Positions 1-9,537 of a stretch of 64,000 nucleotides of DNA are shown here, piece after piece. This DNA comes from Bacteroidia bacterium (lineage in GTDB: Bacteria > Bacteroidota > Bacteroidia > Flavobacteriales > Flavobacteriaceae). The notes beneath the pieces were generated by a model, which was not told the DNA's origin, did no database searches, and saw only the letters and a program-made list of their open reading frames with translations. The position numbers were made by a program, and so were the translations under genes. Where the stretch lies: positions 62,001-126,000 of the forward strand of contig JAUIAY010000004.1 in NCBI GenBank assembly GCA_030425285.1, in the 5' to 3' direction. How positions within the stretch are numbered: the first letter of the stretch is position 1; every line of letters starts with the position of its first letter.

Positions 1-2
1 GA

Positions 3-146
3 GCTACCACGTCTTTAAGTATGATGATTAACCTGATAGATGGTTTCTTTGCCTTAATGGCATTTCCAACAATGTTGTCAACATTGATTCTGGCGCCACG
101 GGTGGTAAAAGAGATAAAAGGGTATAAAGAAAGAATTAAGAAATAG
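3..146 (+). CDS. C-terminal fragment of a membrane carrier, possibly an alanine/glycine:cation symporter
   Basis: The reading frame is open from the window edge and ends at the TAG at 144-146, giving 47 residues. It reads as the end of a membrane protein: a hydrophobic stretch (LIDGFFALMAFPTML) followed by a basic tail ending in ERIKK. The pattern of a last transmembrane helix and then a short lysine-rich cytoplasmic end resembles the C-terminus of AGCS-family sodium:alanine symporters, but so little is visible that other carriers are possible. The stop overlaps the 3' end of the convergent AraC gene by 11 bases. Confidence 0.45.
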   Translation, partial: ATTSLSMMINLIDGFFALMAFPTMLSTLILAPRVVKEIKGYKERIKK

Positions 147-1056
147 ACAGTTTAAACTGCTGTGGCGTCATCAATTCCATTTTTTTAAACTGTCTGTTAA
201 AATAACTGGTATTATTAAACCCAGACTTAAAGGCAATTTCAGACATGCGTAAATCTTTGGTTTCCTTAATCAGCTTTTTGGAAAACTTAATCTTTTCAGA
301 ATTGATATAATCTATCGGTGAAACACCCAAGGTGTTCTTGAACTTCTTGTGGAAATGTGAGGTACTCATGCAGGCTTTTTCGGCCAACAAATCGACAGTA
401 ATATCTTTATTGGTCAGGTTTTGTTTAATATACTTAATCACCATCCCGATACGCGTATCGTTAAAAATACCTTCAGGGTCGTTCAGTAAAAAGGCTTTGG
501 CCTTGGTTTGTAAAAGGCGCACAATAAGTTCTTGAATCATCAGATCTAGTAAGACGTCTTTAGATTTGGTATTGTTGGTAAAGGTGTATACCAAGCGCTC
601 TACTAAATGGTTCACATCGGTATTATTGATGAGGTGTGAAGCATTGTCATCCAATTGCCAGTTGTTGTTTTCACGTTCAATGGTTACATGGTGATTAAAC
701 TTTTCAACCACTTCATCAATCTTACCACTATCTATACCTAGCGCTAGGCATTGGGTAGGGTCATTCGCTTTTGCCAGCGGAAAATCAATAACCATCTCCT
801 TGTTGGTTGGCATCACCACAGATTCGCCTGGAAAAAAATCAAAGGAGGGCAGACCGTCAATATGCATGACCTTCTTACCTGTAAGCATACTCGCAATCAC
901 AGGAAAGTCGAAGGTCAAGGAAACTTTCTCGGCATGCTCATGGGTTTCATAAATATTCAATTCAGCATAATCGGCATTATATGTTGTACGATTCTCTACT
1001 AAAGTAGTGAGCTTTCTAAGACTTTTATGATGATTTAACAGGTGATTCATACTCAA
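136..1056 (-). CDS. AraC-family transcriptional regulator
   Basis: A 306-residue regulator with an N-terminal sensor domain (about residues 20-190, AraC_N-like, including the VSLTFDFPVIASML segment) and a C-terminal pair of helix-turn-helix motifs (about 205-303). The second motif contains SEIAFKSGFNNTSYFNRQFKK, the typical AraC signature. It is divergent from the aldehyde dehydrogenase gene across a 221 bp AT-rich spacer, an arrangement often seen for AraC_N regulators that control an aldehyde or alcohol dehydrogenase. It therefore probably activates the 1278-5118 gene set in response to an aldehyde or alcohol; that link is inference from position. Confidence 0.9.
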   Translation of the reverse strand: MSMNHLLNHHKSLRKLTTLVENRTTYNADYAELNIYETHEHAEKVSLTFDFPVIASMLTGKKVMHIDGLPSFDFFPGESVVMPTNKEMVIDFPLAKANDPTQCLALGIDSGKIDEVVEKFNHHVTIERENNNWQLDDNASHLINNTDVNHLVERLVYTFTNNTKSKDVLLDLMIQELIVRLLQTKAKAFLLNDPEGIFNDTRIGMVIKYIKQNLTNKDITVDLLAEKACMSTSHFHKKFKNTLGVSPIDYINSEKIKFSKKLIKETKDLRMSEIAFKSGFNNTSYFNRQFKKMELMTPQQFKLSIS

Positions 1057-1277
1057 TAATACAAAAAAATGAACAAGTCTATTTCGTGATGATAGATATG
1101 TTCAACAATTTAATAATTATGTTCAAGAAAATCAGAATATCATAAAATAACTTTATCAAAATTATTAATAACCCAATTATTTGATTCTAAAATTGAAAAA
1201 TTGTTAAAATAATTAACAGTTTATTAAAATATTTAAGCTTTTGATTTTAAGGGTCGTATAATCTAAATTAAACATGT

Positions 1278-2777
1278 ATGAGTTATTCAAAACCAAAGTT
1301 TAAGGAATCCTATAACAATTTTATAAACGGTAAGTTTGTAGCACCAATAGGAGGTGAATATTTTGAAAACCGCTCACCTGTAGATAACAGTGTGATTGCA
1401 AAATATCCAAGATCGCAAAAAGAAGATGTAGAATTGGCATTAGATGCTGCCAATGCCGCCAAAGAAAGTTGGGGAAATACCTCGGCAACCGAACGTGCCG
1501 CCTTATTGAATAAAGTAGCCGATATTATTGAAGCCAATTTAGAAGAGTTTGCATTGGTTGAAACTTGCGATAACGGAAAAGCTATTAGGGAAACCCTAAA
1601 TGCCGATGTGCCACTGTCTGTTGACCACTGGCGTTACTTTGCTGCATGTATTCGTTCTGAAGAAGGTAGCGCAACCGAATTGGATGCCAATACCTTATCT
1701 ATGAATATTAAAGAGCCACTAGGTGTGGTTGGACAAATTATTCCGTGGAACTTCCCATTGCTTATGCTATCATGGAAATTACCTCCAGCATTGGCAACAG
1801 GTAACTGTGTGGTATTAAAACCAGCTGAACAAACACCATCATCAGCTACGTTATTAATGGAAAAAATAGCAGACGTTTTTCCGCCAGGTGTAGTAAATGT
1901 AGTACATGGTTTCGGACCAGAAGCAGGAAAACCTTTAGCATCAAGTTCTAAAGTAGATAAAGTCGCTTTTACTGGTGAAACAACCACAGGACAATTGATT
2001 ATGCAATATGCGTCTAAAAACCTGAATCCAGTTACTATGGAATTAGGAGGGAAGTCACCAAACATTTTCTTTAATTCTGTAATGGATGAAGATGATGCCT
2101 ATTTAGATAAAGCGATTGAAGGTGCTGTGTTATTTGCTTTTAACCAAGGAGAAGTTTGTACCTGTCCTTCGCGTTTATTAGTACAAGAAGATATTTACGA
2201 TAAGTTTATGGAGCGTGTTATTGCGCGTACAAATGCTATTGTGCAAGACAATCCGTATGATGTAAATACTATGATAGGAGCACAGGCTTCAAACGATCAA
2301 TATGAGAAAATTCAGTCTTATTTAGAGATAGGAAAAGAAGAAGGCGCTAAAGTGTTGTGTGGTGGTGAAGCCAATAAGTTATCGGGAGATTTATCCAATG
2401 GATTCTACATCAAGCCTACCATTTTGGAAGGCCATAATAAAATGCGCGTGTTCCAGGAAGAAATTTTTGGACCCGTTGTATGCGTAACCAAGTTTAAGGA
2501 TGAGGCAGAAGCTTTAGAGATTGCCAATGACACCTTATACGGTTTAGGAGCTGGTGTTTGGACACGCGATGCACACCAATTATATCAAATACCACGCGCT
2601 ATTAAAGCAGGTCGTGTTTGGGTAAACTGTTACCATGCATATCCTGCTCACGCACCATTTGGAGGGTATAAAAAATCAGGGTTTGGTAGAGAAAATCATG
2701 TGATGATGATGGATTACTATCGTCAAAACAAAAATATGCTTATTTCTTACGACAAGAATAAGTTAGGTTTCTTTTAA
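1278..2777 (+). CDS. NAD(P)+-dependent aldehyde dehydrogenase
   Basis: A full-length (499 aa) soluble aldehyde dehydrogenase that oxidises an aldehyde, probably acetaldehyde, to the acid. Visible signatures are the IPWNFP nucleotide-binding segment, the general base E255 in MELGGKS and the catalytic cysteine C294 in [11 protein letters not shown]. The GEVCTCPSR form and the neighbouring DUF779 and acetyl-CoA synthetase genes fit the acetaldehyde-oxidising ExaC/AldB-like group. An ATG at 1274 is out of frame, so the start is 1278. A hairpin terminator or attenuator follows at 2801-2827. Confidence 0.95.
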   Translation: MSYSKPKFKESYNNFINGKFVAPIGGEYFENRSPVDNSVIAKYPRSQKEDVELALDAANAAKESWGNTSATERAALLNKVADIIEANLEEFALVETCDNGKAIRETLNADVPLSVDHWRYFAACIRSEEGSATELDANTLSMNIKEPLGVVGQIIPWNFPLLMLSWKLPPALATGNCVVLKPAEQTPSSATLLMEKIADVFPPGVVNVVHGFGPEAGKPLASSSKVDKVAFTGETTTGQLIMQYASKNLNPVTMELGGKSPNIFFNSVMDEDDAYLDKAIEGAVLFAFNQGEVCTCPSRLLVQEDIYDKFMERVIARTNAIVQDNPYDVNTMIGAQASNDQYEKIQSYLEIGKEEGAKVLCGGEANKLSGDLSNGFYIKPTILEGHNKMRVFQEEIFGPVVCVTKFKDEAEALEIANDTLYGLGAGVWTRDAHQLYQIPRAIKAGRVWVNCYHAYPAHAPFGGYKKSGFGRENHVMMMDYYRQNKNMLISYDKNKLGFF

Positions 2778-2800
2778 TTAGTTAGTTTTATTTAGAAACG

Positions 2801-2827
2801 AAGGCTGAATCTATGTTCAGCCTTTTT
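2801..2827 (+). terminator. Intrinsic terminator or attenuator after the aldehyde dehydrogenase
   Basis: A 9 bp perfect stem AAGGCTGAA/TTCAGCCTT with a six-base loop is followed by a run of T. It lies between the aldehyde dehydrogenase and the DUF779 gene, only 15 bases before the latter's start. It would therefore lower, or set the ratio of, expression of the downstream DUF779-acs pair. Confidence 0.75.
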
Positions 2828-2841
2828 AATATATTTAGGGT

Positions 2842-3207
2842 ATGCAACGAATAGCAATTACAGAACAGGCCGCAGCAGTGGTCAATCAATTAAAGGATAA
2901 GCATGGAGAGCTTATTTTTCATCAAAGTGGTGGTTGTTGTGATGGTTCTGCACCAATGATTTTTGAAAAAGATGACATGTACCTTGATGAGAGCGATATA
3001 CTTTTAGGCACACTTCAAGGTGTTAACTTTTACATGAATCAAGACCAATTTGAATATTGGAAACACACACACTTAACGATAGATATTACCGAAGGTAGAG
3101 GCGCAAGTTTCTCTTTAGAAATTCCTTTAGGGCTTCGGTTTATTATAAAGTCTAGATTACTAACACAAGAAGAGGAAAACCATTTTAACAAAGAGAAAAC
3201 AACATAA
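2842..3207 (+). CDS. DUF779 domain-containing protein
   Basis: A 121-residue protein with the DUF779 hallmarks: HQSGGCCDGSAPM near residues 32-44 with a CC pair, and the later EGRGASFSLE segment. DUF779 genes are commonly found next to aldehyde dehydrogenases. The molecular role is not established; the cysteine pair suggests metal or thiol chemistry (inference). The gene lies three bases before the acetyl-CoA synthetase start, so the two are probably translated from one message. Confidence 0.88.
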   Translation: MQRIAITEQAAAVVNQLKDKHGELIFHQSGGCCDGSAPMIFEKDDMYLDESDILLGTLQGVNFYMNQDQFEYWKHTHLTIDITEGRGASFSLEIPLGLRFIIKSRLLTQEEENHFNKEKTT

Positions 3208-3210
3208 ATA

Positions 3211-5118
3211 ATGAGTAATTACCATATCAAACATTTAGAGGAATACTTTCAAGTCTATCGTAAATCGGTTAGGGAACCAGAAAACTTTTGGGAAGAGGTT
3301 GCCGAAGAACATTTTCTATGGAGAAAGAAATGGGATAAGGTCTTAAGTTGGGACTTTTCAAAACCCGAAGTAACATGGTTTGAAGGTGCCAAGCTTAATA
3401 TTACCGAAAACTGTTTAGATAGACACTTGGCCACACGCGGTGATAAAACGGCCATTCTTTTTGAACCTAATAATCCTGAAGAACCTGCCGAGCATATTAC
3501 CTATCGCGATTTATATGAACGGGTCAATCAATTTGCTAATGTGCTAAAAGATCAAGGTGTCACCAAAGGTGACAGGGTTTGTATTTATGTACCCATGATT
3601 CCGGAATTAGCCATTGCTGTATTGGCCTGTGCCAGAATTGGCGCTATTCATTCAGTAGTATTTGCAGGGTTTTCTTCTAAAGCTTTGTCAACGCGTATAA
3701 ACGATTGCGATTGTAAAGTGGTTATCACAGCCGATGGTTCGTATCGTGGTGCCAAAACCATAGACTTAAAAGGTATTGTTGACGAAGCACTAGCGGATTG
3801 CCCAAATGTGGAAACCGTTTTGGTAGCCAAGCGCATACATTCCGATATCAATATGAAGGAAGGACGCGATGAATGGTTACAACCTTTATTGGATAAGGCT
3901 TCAAAACAAGGCAAAGCCGAAGTCATGGATGCCGAAGATCCGTTGTTCATTTTATATACCTCGGGATCTACAGGAAAACCCAAAGGTATGGTGCATACTA
4001 CTGCTGGTTATATGGTTTATACAGCCTATACGTTCAAAAATGTATTTCAATATCGGGAGCATGACGTCTATTGGTGTACGGCCGATATCGGTTGGATAAC
4101 CGGTCATAGTTATATTGTGTATGGACCGCTTGCCAATGGTGCTACAACCGTGATGTTTGAGGGCGTACCTAGTTATCCGGATTTTGGGCGTTTTTGGGAG
4201 ATTGTTCAAAAGCACAAAGTCAATCAGTTTTATACAGCACCAACAGCCATTAGAGCTTTGGCGAAACAAGGAGCCGAATTGGTAGAAAAATATGATCTGT
4301 CCTCGCTTAAGGTGTTGGGTTCTGTTGGAGAACCTATCAATGAGGAAGCCTGGCATTGGTACAACGATGTGGTAGGTAAAAATAAAAGCCCTATTGTTGA
4401 TACGTGGTGGCAAACCGAAACGGGAGGTATTATGATAACACCCATACCCTTTGTGACACCTACCAAGCCAACATTTGCAACTTTACCGTTTATAGGTATT
4501 CAACCTGCGTTGATGGACGAATCGGGTACGGAGTTGAAAGGTAATCAGGTAGAAGGACGCTTGTGCATAAAGTATCCTTGGCCAAGTATGGCACGAACCA
4601 TTTGGGGCAATCACGAGCGTTATAGAGACACCTATTTTTCGGCATTTGAAAACAAGTATTTTACAGGAGATGGTGCCTTACGTGATGAAGTAGGTTACTA
4701 CCGTATCACAGGTCGTGTGGATGATGTGATTATTGTTTCTGGGCATAATTTAGGTACTGCACCTATAGAAGATGCCATAAACGAACATCAGGCAGTTGCC
4801 GAGAGCGCCATTGTTGGTTTTCCGCACGATGTTAAGGGTAGTGCGCTTTATGGCTATGTCACGCTCAAGGATTTTGGAGAAGCTAGAAATCAGGATAATC
4901 TTCGAAAAGAAATCAACCAATTGATTTCCGATAGAATAGGGCCTATTGCTAAACTTGATAAAATTCAGTTTACCGAAGGACTGCCTAAAACACGTAGTGG
5001 TAAAATTATGCGCCGCATTTTGCGAAAGATAGCCGAGAACAATACTAGTGATTTGGGTGATATCAGTACACTTTTGAATCCGGAAGTTGTGCAAAGTATT
5101 ATTGATAATAAGCTATAA
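3211..5118 (+). CDS. acs: Acetate--CoA ligase (acetyl-CoA synthetase)
   Basis: A 635-residue AMP-forming synthetase that converts acetate, ATP and CoA to acetyl-CoA, of usual Acs length. It shows the N-terminal ACAS_N region, the ATP-binding loop YTSGSTGKPKG (about residues 249-259), the DTWWQTETGG motif, the YFTGDGA and RVDDVI hinge segments, and the C-terminal TRSGKIMRR with K598, the position acetylated in characterised Acs enzymes. With the upstream aldehyde dehydrogenase it completes a route from acetaldehyde through acetate to acetyl-CoA. Confidence 0.96.
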   Translation: MSNYHIKHLEEYFQVYRKSVREPENFWEEVAEEHFLWRKKWDKVLSWDFSKPEVTWFEGAKLNITENCLDRHLATRGDKTAILFEPNNPEEPAEHITYRDLYERVNQFANVLKDQGVTKGDRVCIYVPMIPELAIAVLACARIGAIHSVVFAGFSSKALSTRINDCDCKVVITADGSYRGAKTIDLKGIVDEALADCPNVETVLVAKRIHSDINMKEGRDEWLQPLLDKASKQGKAEVMDAEDPLFILYTSGSTGKPKGMVHTTAGYMVYTAYTFKNVFQYREHDVYWCTADIGWITGHSYIVYGPLANGATTVMFEGVPSYPDFGRFWEIVQKHKVNQFYTAPTAIRALAKQGAELVEKYDLSSLKVLGSVGEPINEEAWHWYNDVVGKNKSPIVDTWWQTETGGIMITPIPFVTPTKPTFATLPFIGIQPALMDESGTELKGNQVEGRLCIKYPWPSMARTIWGNHERYRDTYFSAFENKYFTGDGALRDEVGYYRITGRVDDVIIVSGHNLGTAPIEDAINEHQAVAESAIVGFPHDVKGSALYGYVTLKDFGEARNQDNLRKEINQLISDRIGPIAKLDKIQFTEGLPKTRSGKIMRRILRKIAENNTSDLGDISTLLNPEVVQSIIDNKL

Positions 5119-5174
5119 TTGTAACAAGTCGCCCCACTTGGCGTCTTATGGTTATAACGCTAAAATACACCATC

Positions 5175-6899
5175 ATGAAAAAGCTATTAGTCAGTATCTG
5201 TCTTATTATGACCATTGTTATTGGTCATGCACAAGAGGCAAAAATACCAACGGAAGTCAAAGAAAATATTCAGGCACGTGTTGAGTCGGGTGAGAATGTG
5301 GGTATCTCGATAGCTTTTGTTAATGGTGATAGAGTTGATTTCTACAATTACGGAACCACTGATTTAAAACACAACATTCCTGTAAACGAACATTCGGTTT
5401 ATGAAATAGGTTCCATATCTAAAGTTTTTACCTGTATTATGTTGGCTGATGAAGTATTGAAAGGCAGTATGAAACTATCGGATCCCATTGCAAACTATTT
5501 ACCAAAAGATGTTACCGTCCCAACGCGTAATGGTAGAGAAATTACCTTATTGGATTTAGCAACCCATACTTCGGCATTGCCCAGAATGCCTGATAATTTT
5601 AATCCTAAAGATCCAAGAAACCCGTATGTGGATTACACTCCAGAATTGATTTATGAATTTATGTCATCATATGAATTAACAAGGGACATAGGTTCGGAAT
5701 ATGAGTACTCCAATTATGCTATGGGTTTATTGGGACATATTTTGGAATTACACACGGGAAAAAGCTATGAAACTCTTTTAATAGAAAAAATAGCGCATCC
5801 CTGCAATATGATTAGTACCAGATTAACATTGACTGATAGTATGAAAAACCATTTGGCTAAACCCCATGCACAAGGTGTTGAAGTGTCTAATTGGGATTTA
5901 ACAGGTTTGGCTGGAGCAGGAGGTATCCGTTCGACAACAGAAGACATGGTCAGGTTTTTACAGGCCAACATGGGTGTGTCACATCCAGCTATTTTTGAAG
6001 CGATGCAATTGAGCCAGGAAGTGGCTTATGAAAATGAAGCGAACCAATTTAAAATAGGACTAGGCTGGCACTATGCTCAAAATGGCGACGACACGGTTAT
6101 TTGGCACAATGGTGCTACAGGAGGTTATAAGTCTTTCACAGGATTTATAAAAGGCACCCAAAAAGGCGTTGTAGTATTGGGTAATGCAGATACAGATATT
6201 GGTCGTTTAGGTATGAAATTATTGGGTGACCCAAGGCCATTGGAAGTACCAAAACCATCTATAGCAACGGTTATCAATAAGGAAATTGATGCCAATGGTA
6301 TCGAATCGGCAATAAAATTGTATCAGCAATTAAAGACGGAACAATCGGACACTTATAAATTTGATGAAAACCAATTGAATACTTTGGCTTATCAATATCT
6401 TCAGGAAGATAAAAATCAAATAGCATTGGAGCTTTTTAAATTGAATGTAGCTTCGTTTCCAAAAGCTTCAAATCCTTATGATTCTCTAGGAGAAGCTTAT
6501 TTAAAAGTAGGCGATACCACACAGGCCATAACCAATTATAAAAAGTCATTGGAGTTAAACCCTGCAAATGATAATGCCAAAACGGTTTTATTACAATTAG
6601 GTGTTGATAAATCGGAATTGGTTTCTGATGTTGAGGTTCCCATAGCTACGTTAGATTCTTATTGTGGTCAATATGAACTACAGCCAGGTTTTGTTATTAC
6701 GGTAACACGCCAAGAAAATCAGTTATTAGCCCAAGCTACTGGTCAGCCGCAGTTTGAGTTGTTTGCTTCAAGTTACAACAAGTTTTATTTAAAAGTGGTT
6801 GAGGCACAGGTAACTTTTAATGCCAACGATAAAGGTAAAATAGATAGTTTGACCTTACATCAAAATGGACAAAATATGCCAGCGAAACGCATAAAATAA
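5175..6899 (+). CDS. Secreted serine hydrolase (beta-lactamase fold) with TPR and C-terminal domain
   Basis: A 574-residue exported protein. The start at 5175 gives a clean Sec signal (MKKLLVSICLIMTIVIGHAQ); the open frame reaches back to 5148, but that would bury the signal. The class C beta-lactamase-like domain (about 25-345) has S80-I-S-K83, Y178-S-N and H311-N-G. A TPR-like segment near residues 430-475 (NPYDSLGEAYLKVGD) and a small C-terminal beta domain follow. Such proteins are usually esterases or peptidases rather than antibiotic-degrading enzymes. The substrate cannot be read from the sequence. Confidence 0.9.
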   Translation: MKKLLVSICLIMTIVIGHAQEAKIPTEVKENIQARVESGENVGISIAFVNGDRVDFYNYGTTDLKHNIPVNEHSVYEIGSISKVFTCIMLADEVLKGSMKLSDPIANYLPKDVTVPTRNGREITLLDLATHTSALPRMPDNFNPKDPRNPYVDYTPELIYEFMSSYELTRDIGSEYEYSNYAMGLLGHILELHTGKSYETLLIEKIAHPCNMISTRLTLTDSMKNHLAKPHAQGVEVSNWDLTGLAGAGGIRSTTEDMVRFLQANMGVSHPAIFEAMQLSQEVAYENEANQFKIGLGWHYAQNGDDTVIWHNGATGGYKSFTGFIKGTQKGVVVLGNADTDIGRLGMKLLGDPRPLEVPKPSIATVINKEIDANGIESAIKLYQQLKTEQSDTYKFDENQLNTLAYQYLQEDKNQIALELFKLNVASFPKASNPYDSLGEAYLKVGDTTQAITNYKKSLELNPANDNAKTVLLQLGVDKSELVSDVEVPIATLDSYCGQYELQPGFVITVTRQENQLLAQATGQPQFELFASSYNKFYLKVVEAQVTFNANDKGKIDSLTLHQNGQNMPAKRIK

Positions 6900-6955
6900 T
6901 AGGTTGCTTTCAAGGTTCTTGGTACAATGTTTGATGCTCATTGAAAAACCTAACC

Positions 6956-7501
6956 ATGAAAAAACTATTGGCTCTTGTCGCTCTCATGATGTCCTATGCC
7001 TGCATTCCTTTACAGGTAGCTCCCAATATTGAAACCGATACCGTTAAGTTGTCCAAAAAGTTCAAAAGGGATTTGCCTAGGAGCTATGGATTTATTTTTG
7101 AAGACCCCAAGGAAGCCAATGAGTTCTATAATTTTATTAATACCAAATACAATCGGGAGCATATAGACGTGGAGTACAATGTACCCATATCAGTAGAGGA
7201 CAAAACCTATTATTTGTCTTTTCACGAACGTGAAAAAAATACAACCTTCCTGAATTTGGTGCCTTTGGTAGTTGATGCCAAGTTACAATCGGAAGGCCAA
7301 TCAACTTTAATGGATGGTTATCATACCACCCGAACTGGGCACTGGTATCTTATATTAACTGTTTATGACGACGATTTACAGGACTGCCTGAAACCGGAAT
7401 ATCCAGAACGTGAAGCAGTTTTAACGCATTTAAGAACGCTACAAAAGGAGTATATGACGACCAGCAACTATTTGGATTCCTATTTAAGCCATCAAAATTA
7501 A
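6956..7501 (+). CDS. Hypothetical lipoprotein
   Basis: A 181-residue protein starting with MKKLLALVALMMSYAC, a short signal with a plausible lipobox cysteine at residue 16. I do not recognise the domain. The ATG at 6956 is preferred over an in-frame TTG at 6941. The TAA stop shares the palindromic TTAA at 7498-7501 with the convergent amidase gene, so the two genes abut with a 4-base overlap and no room for a terminator. Confidence 0.7.
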   Translation: MKKLLALVALMMSYACIPLQVAPNIETDTVKLSKKFKRDLPRSYGFIFEDPKEANEFYNFINTKYNREHIDVEYNVPISVEDKTYYLSFHEREKNTTFLNLVPLVVDAKLQSEGQSTLMDGYHTTRTGHWYLILTVYDDDLQDCLKPEYPEREAVLTHLRTLQKEYMTTSNYLDSYLSHQN

Positions 7502-8091
7502 AGCTGCTCCAGTGATTTGAAAATTGCCATTGCAATGGCTGTCTGACCAGATTCACTAATTAGATAGGCTCGGTCTTCAGGATTGGATAAAAAACCCATT
7601 TCCAAAAACACCGAAGGACAAACGGCATTTTTCAGAAGATAAAAACTAGCCTTTTTAATGCCTCGTGATTGTAGGTCTATATTCAGACTTTCTGAAAGAT
7701 TGGAAGCCAGTTTTTTAGAAGCTTCATGGTAATCTCCATCACCATAAAATAGTTCATATCCTGAAGTAGATTCGTCTTTATACCCATTGGCATGAAGAGA
7801 TATCATATAATGGGGTTTCTGCTTTTCTATAAAAGCTACGCGATCTTTTAAACTTACAAAAGCATCAGAATCTCTGGTTAGAATGATTTTAATGGAGCTA
7901 TCCTGTGACAATGCTTGAAGCTTTTGAGCCACTTGAAGGGCTATATCCTTTTCAGTAATGCTGTGTTCTTGCTGCCCATGGTCATGACCACCATGGCTCA
8001 CATCAATAACAACCGTCTTGTTTTTGGTAGGTGTAAAGGATAAGGTAATAATCAATAAGGCAGCGCCTAAAAGGTTACGTAGGGTTTTCAT
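7498..8091 (-). CDS. N-acetylmuramoyl-L-alanine amidase (Amidase_3)
   Basis: A 197-residue exported zinc amidase that cleaves the bond between muramic acid and the stem peptide. It has a Sec signal (MKTLRNLLGAALLIITLSF) and then the Amidase_3 motifs: histidine in VIDVSHGGHD, glutamate in TEKDIAL, histidine in MISLHANGY and the catalytic glutamate in FLEMGFLSNPED. The start at 8091 is chosen because it places the signal at the N-terminus; the frame extends to 8151. It is short and lacks extra wall-binding domains. Confidence 0.9.
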   Translation of the reverse strand: MKTLRNLLGAALLIITLSFTPTKNKTVVIDVSHGGHDHGQQEHSITEKDIALQVAQKLQALSQDSSIKIILTRDSDAFVSLKDRVAFIEKQKPHYMISLHANGYKDESTSGYELFYGDGDYHEASKKLASNLSESLNIDLQSRGIKKASFYLLKNAVCPSVFLEMGFLSNPEDRAYLISESGQTAIAMAIFKSLEQL

Positions 8092-8292
8092 AATATTTTG
8101 GTTTAGTAGTATGTAAACGGCGTTTGCCAGCATTTGTTGTAAGTTATTCAATTTTCATTTATGATAATATATCCACAAGGCACGAAACAACATCATAATT
8201 TATTATTTTTGATTTTCTAATTTCTAAACCCGAAAACCATCCAACGACTATTCCAATATATCGGCAAGTATATTGAGCTTACACCTGAAGAA

Positions 8293-8814
8293 TTGGTGAT
8301 ATTATCTAATTATGTTTCCGAAAGGAAATACCTAAAAGGGCAGTATATTCTTCAGCAAGGGGATGTTTGTAAACACAGTAGCTTTATTTTAGAGGGTTGC
8401 ACCAAAATGTTTTATGTTGATGATACAGGTCAGGAACACATCATCATGTTGGGAGTAGAGGACTGGTGGGTGTCCGATATTGGTAGTTTCATTGAACAAC
8501 AACCTGCCCAGTTCAACATTCAGTGTTTGGAAGATACGGTTTTGGCACAATTCCATGTGGATACCATTGACGAAGTCTTTATAAAAATCCCTTCTTTGGA
8601 ACGGTTTTTTAGAAAATTATTGGAGCGTGGATTGGCAGCTTCCCAAAAGCGAATCATTCGAAACTTTAGCATGACAGCCAAAGAACGCTACCTTTATTTT
8701 AGAAGTACCTATCCCAATATTGAGCAGCGCATTCCCCAATATTTATTGGCTTCCTATTTAGGTATTACCAAAGAATTCTTAAGCAAAATAAAGAGCCAGT
8801 TGGCTTCCGAGTAG
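8293..8814 (+). CDS. Crp/Fnr-family regulator with unclear start
   Basis: A cyclic-nucleotide-binding-like sensor domain (RKYLKGQYILQQGDVCKHSSFI onward, 20-residue stretch at the start of the beta roll) is followed by a C-terminal winged helix (ASYLGITKEFLSKIKSQ). The annotated start is a TTG at 8293. The frame stays open back to the stop at 8218-8220, and the extra residues (KTIQRLFQYIGKYIELTPEE) look like the normal family N-terminus, yet no ATG, GTG or TTG lies there. The codon before KTIQ, at 8230-8232, is CCG where ATG would be expected. It probably controls the downstream YceI gene. Confidence 0.75.
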   Translation: MVILSNYVSERKYLKGQYILQQGDVCKHSSFILEGCTKMFYVDDTGQEHIIMLGVEDWWVSDIGSFIEQQPAQFNIQCLEDTVLAQFHVDTIDEVFIKIPSLERFFRKLLERGLAASQKRIIRNFSMTAKERYLYFRSTYPNIEQRIPQYLLASYLGITKEFLSKIKSQLASE

Positions 8815-8833
8815 GCTTTCAGAAAATCATATT

Positions 8834-8865
8834 AAACTAGTTTAACATTATTTCATAAACTAGTT
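8834..8865. promoter_or_regulatory. Repeated palindrome upstream of the YceI gene, candidate operator
   Basis: Two copies of the perfect palindrome AACTAGTT occur at 8835-8842 and 8858-8865, 23 bases apart, in the gap between the Crp-type regulator and the YceI gene. Spaced identical palindromes in front of a gene are typical of regulator binding sites. About 30 bases downstream, CAACTTTGC at 8891-8899 resembles the Bacteroidota -7 element (TAnnTTTG) with one change. Binding by the neighbouring Crp protein is inference. Confidence 0.4.
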
Positions 8866-8917
8866 CATTTTTTAAGCTGTGCTTATGTGGCAACTTTGCA
8901 TTGTAAAATTAAATACA

Positions 8918-9475
8918 ATGAAACGATTAACAATTATTATGGTTGCATTTGCAACATTCTCAACTATGAATGCTCAAAAAAAAGACATTAAGAAAGAGGA
9001 TAGCCAAGTACAGTGGAAAGGCTACAAAGTAACAGGATCACACGAAGGTAGTATCGCCATTCAATCAGGTAATTTGATGTTTGATGGTGAAACTTTAAAA
9101 GGTGGAAGTTTTGTAATGGATATGACCACTATTGGTTCTACGGATTTATCTGGAGAATATAAAGGGAAACTAGATGGACACTTAAAATCAGATGATTTCT
9201 TTGGAGTTGAAAAATACCCAACATCTCAATTGGTTTTTACTAATGTTAAAGCAACTGGTAAAAATGCTTATGAAGTAACAGGTGATTTAACCATAAAGAA
9301 TACTACGCATCCTGTAACATTTACGATGTCTGTGTATGGTAGTAAAGCTACAGCTAATCTAAAAGTGGATCGTAGTAAATACGATGTACGTTACGGTTCT
9401 ACTAGTTTTTTTGATAACCTGAAGGATAACGTAATCTATGATGAGTTTGACATCATAGCGGACTTACAGTTTTAA
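8918..9475 (+). CDS. YceI family periplasmic protein
   Basis: A 185-residue YceI-type lipocalin-like barrel. The start at 8918 yields a signal peptide (MKRLTIIMVAFATFSTMNAQ). Family features include VQWKGYKVTGSHEGSI, MDMTTIGSTDL, HLKSDDFFGVEKYPTSQL and the closing NLKVDRSKYDVRYGS. YceI proteins bind isoprenoid or fatty amide ligands in the periplasm. The gene follows a Crp-type regulator and a palindromic operator candidate, so stress or redox control is plausible. Confidence 0.93.
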   Translation: MKRLTIIMVAFATFSTMNAQKKDIKKEDSQVQWKGYKVTGSHEGSIAIQSGNLMFDGETLKGGSFVMDMTTIGSTDLSGEYKGKLDGHLKSDDFFGVEKYPTSQLVFTNVKATGKNAYEVTGDLTIKNTTHPVTFTMSVYGSKATANLKVDRSKYDVRYGSTSFFDNLKDNVIYDEFDIIADLQF

Positions 9476-9503
9476 TTAATAGCAAACAGCATGCAACCAA
9501 ATC

Positions 9504-9532
9504 AAAAAACCACCGGAAAGGGTGGTTTTTTT
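9504..9532 (+). terminator. Intrinsic terminator after YceI
   Basis: An 11 bp perfect stem AAAAAACCACC/GGTGGTTTTTT with a six-base loop, followed by T. Its A-tract on one side and T-tract on the other would let it work in both directions, ending the YceI message and that of the convergent propeller gene, whose stop is at 9538. Confidence 0.9.
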
Positions 9533-9537
9533 GTGCA

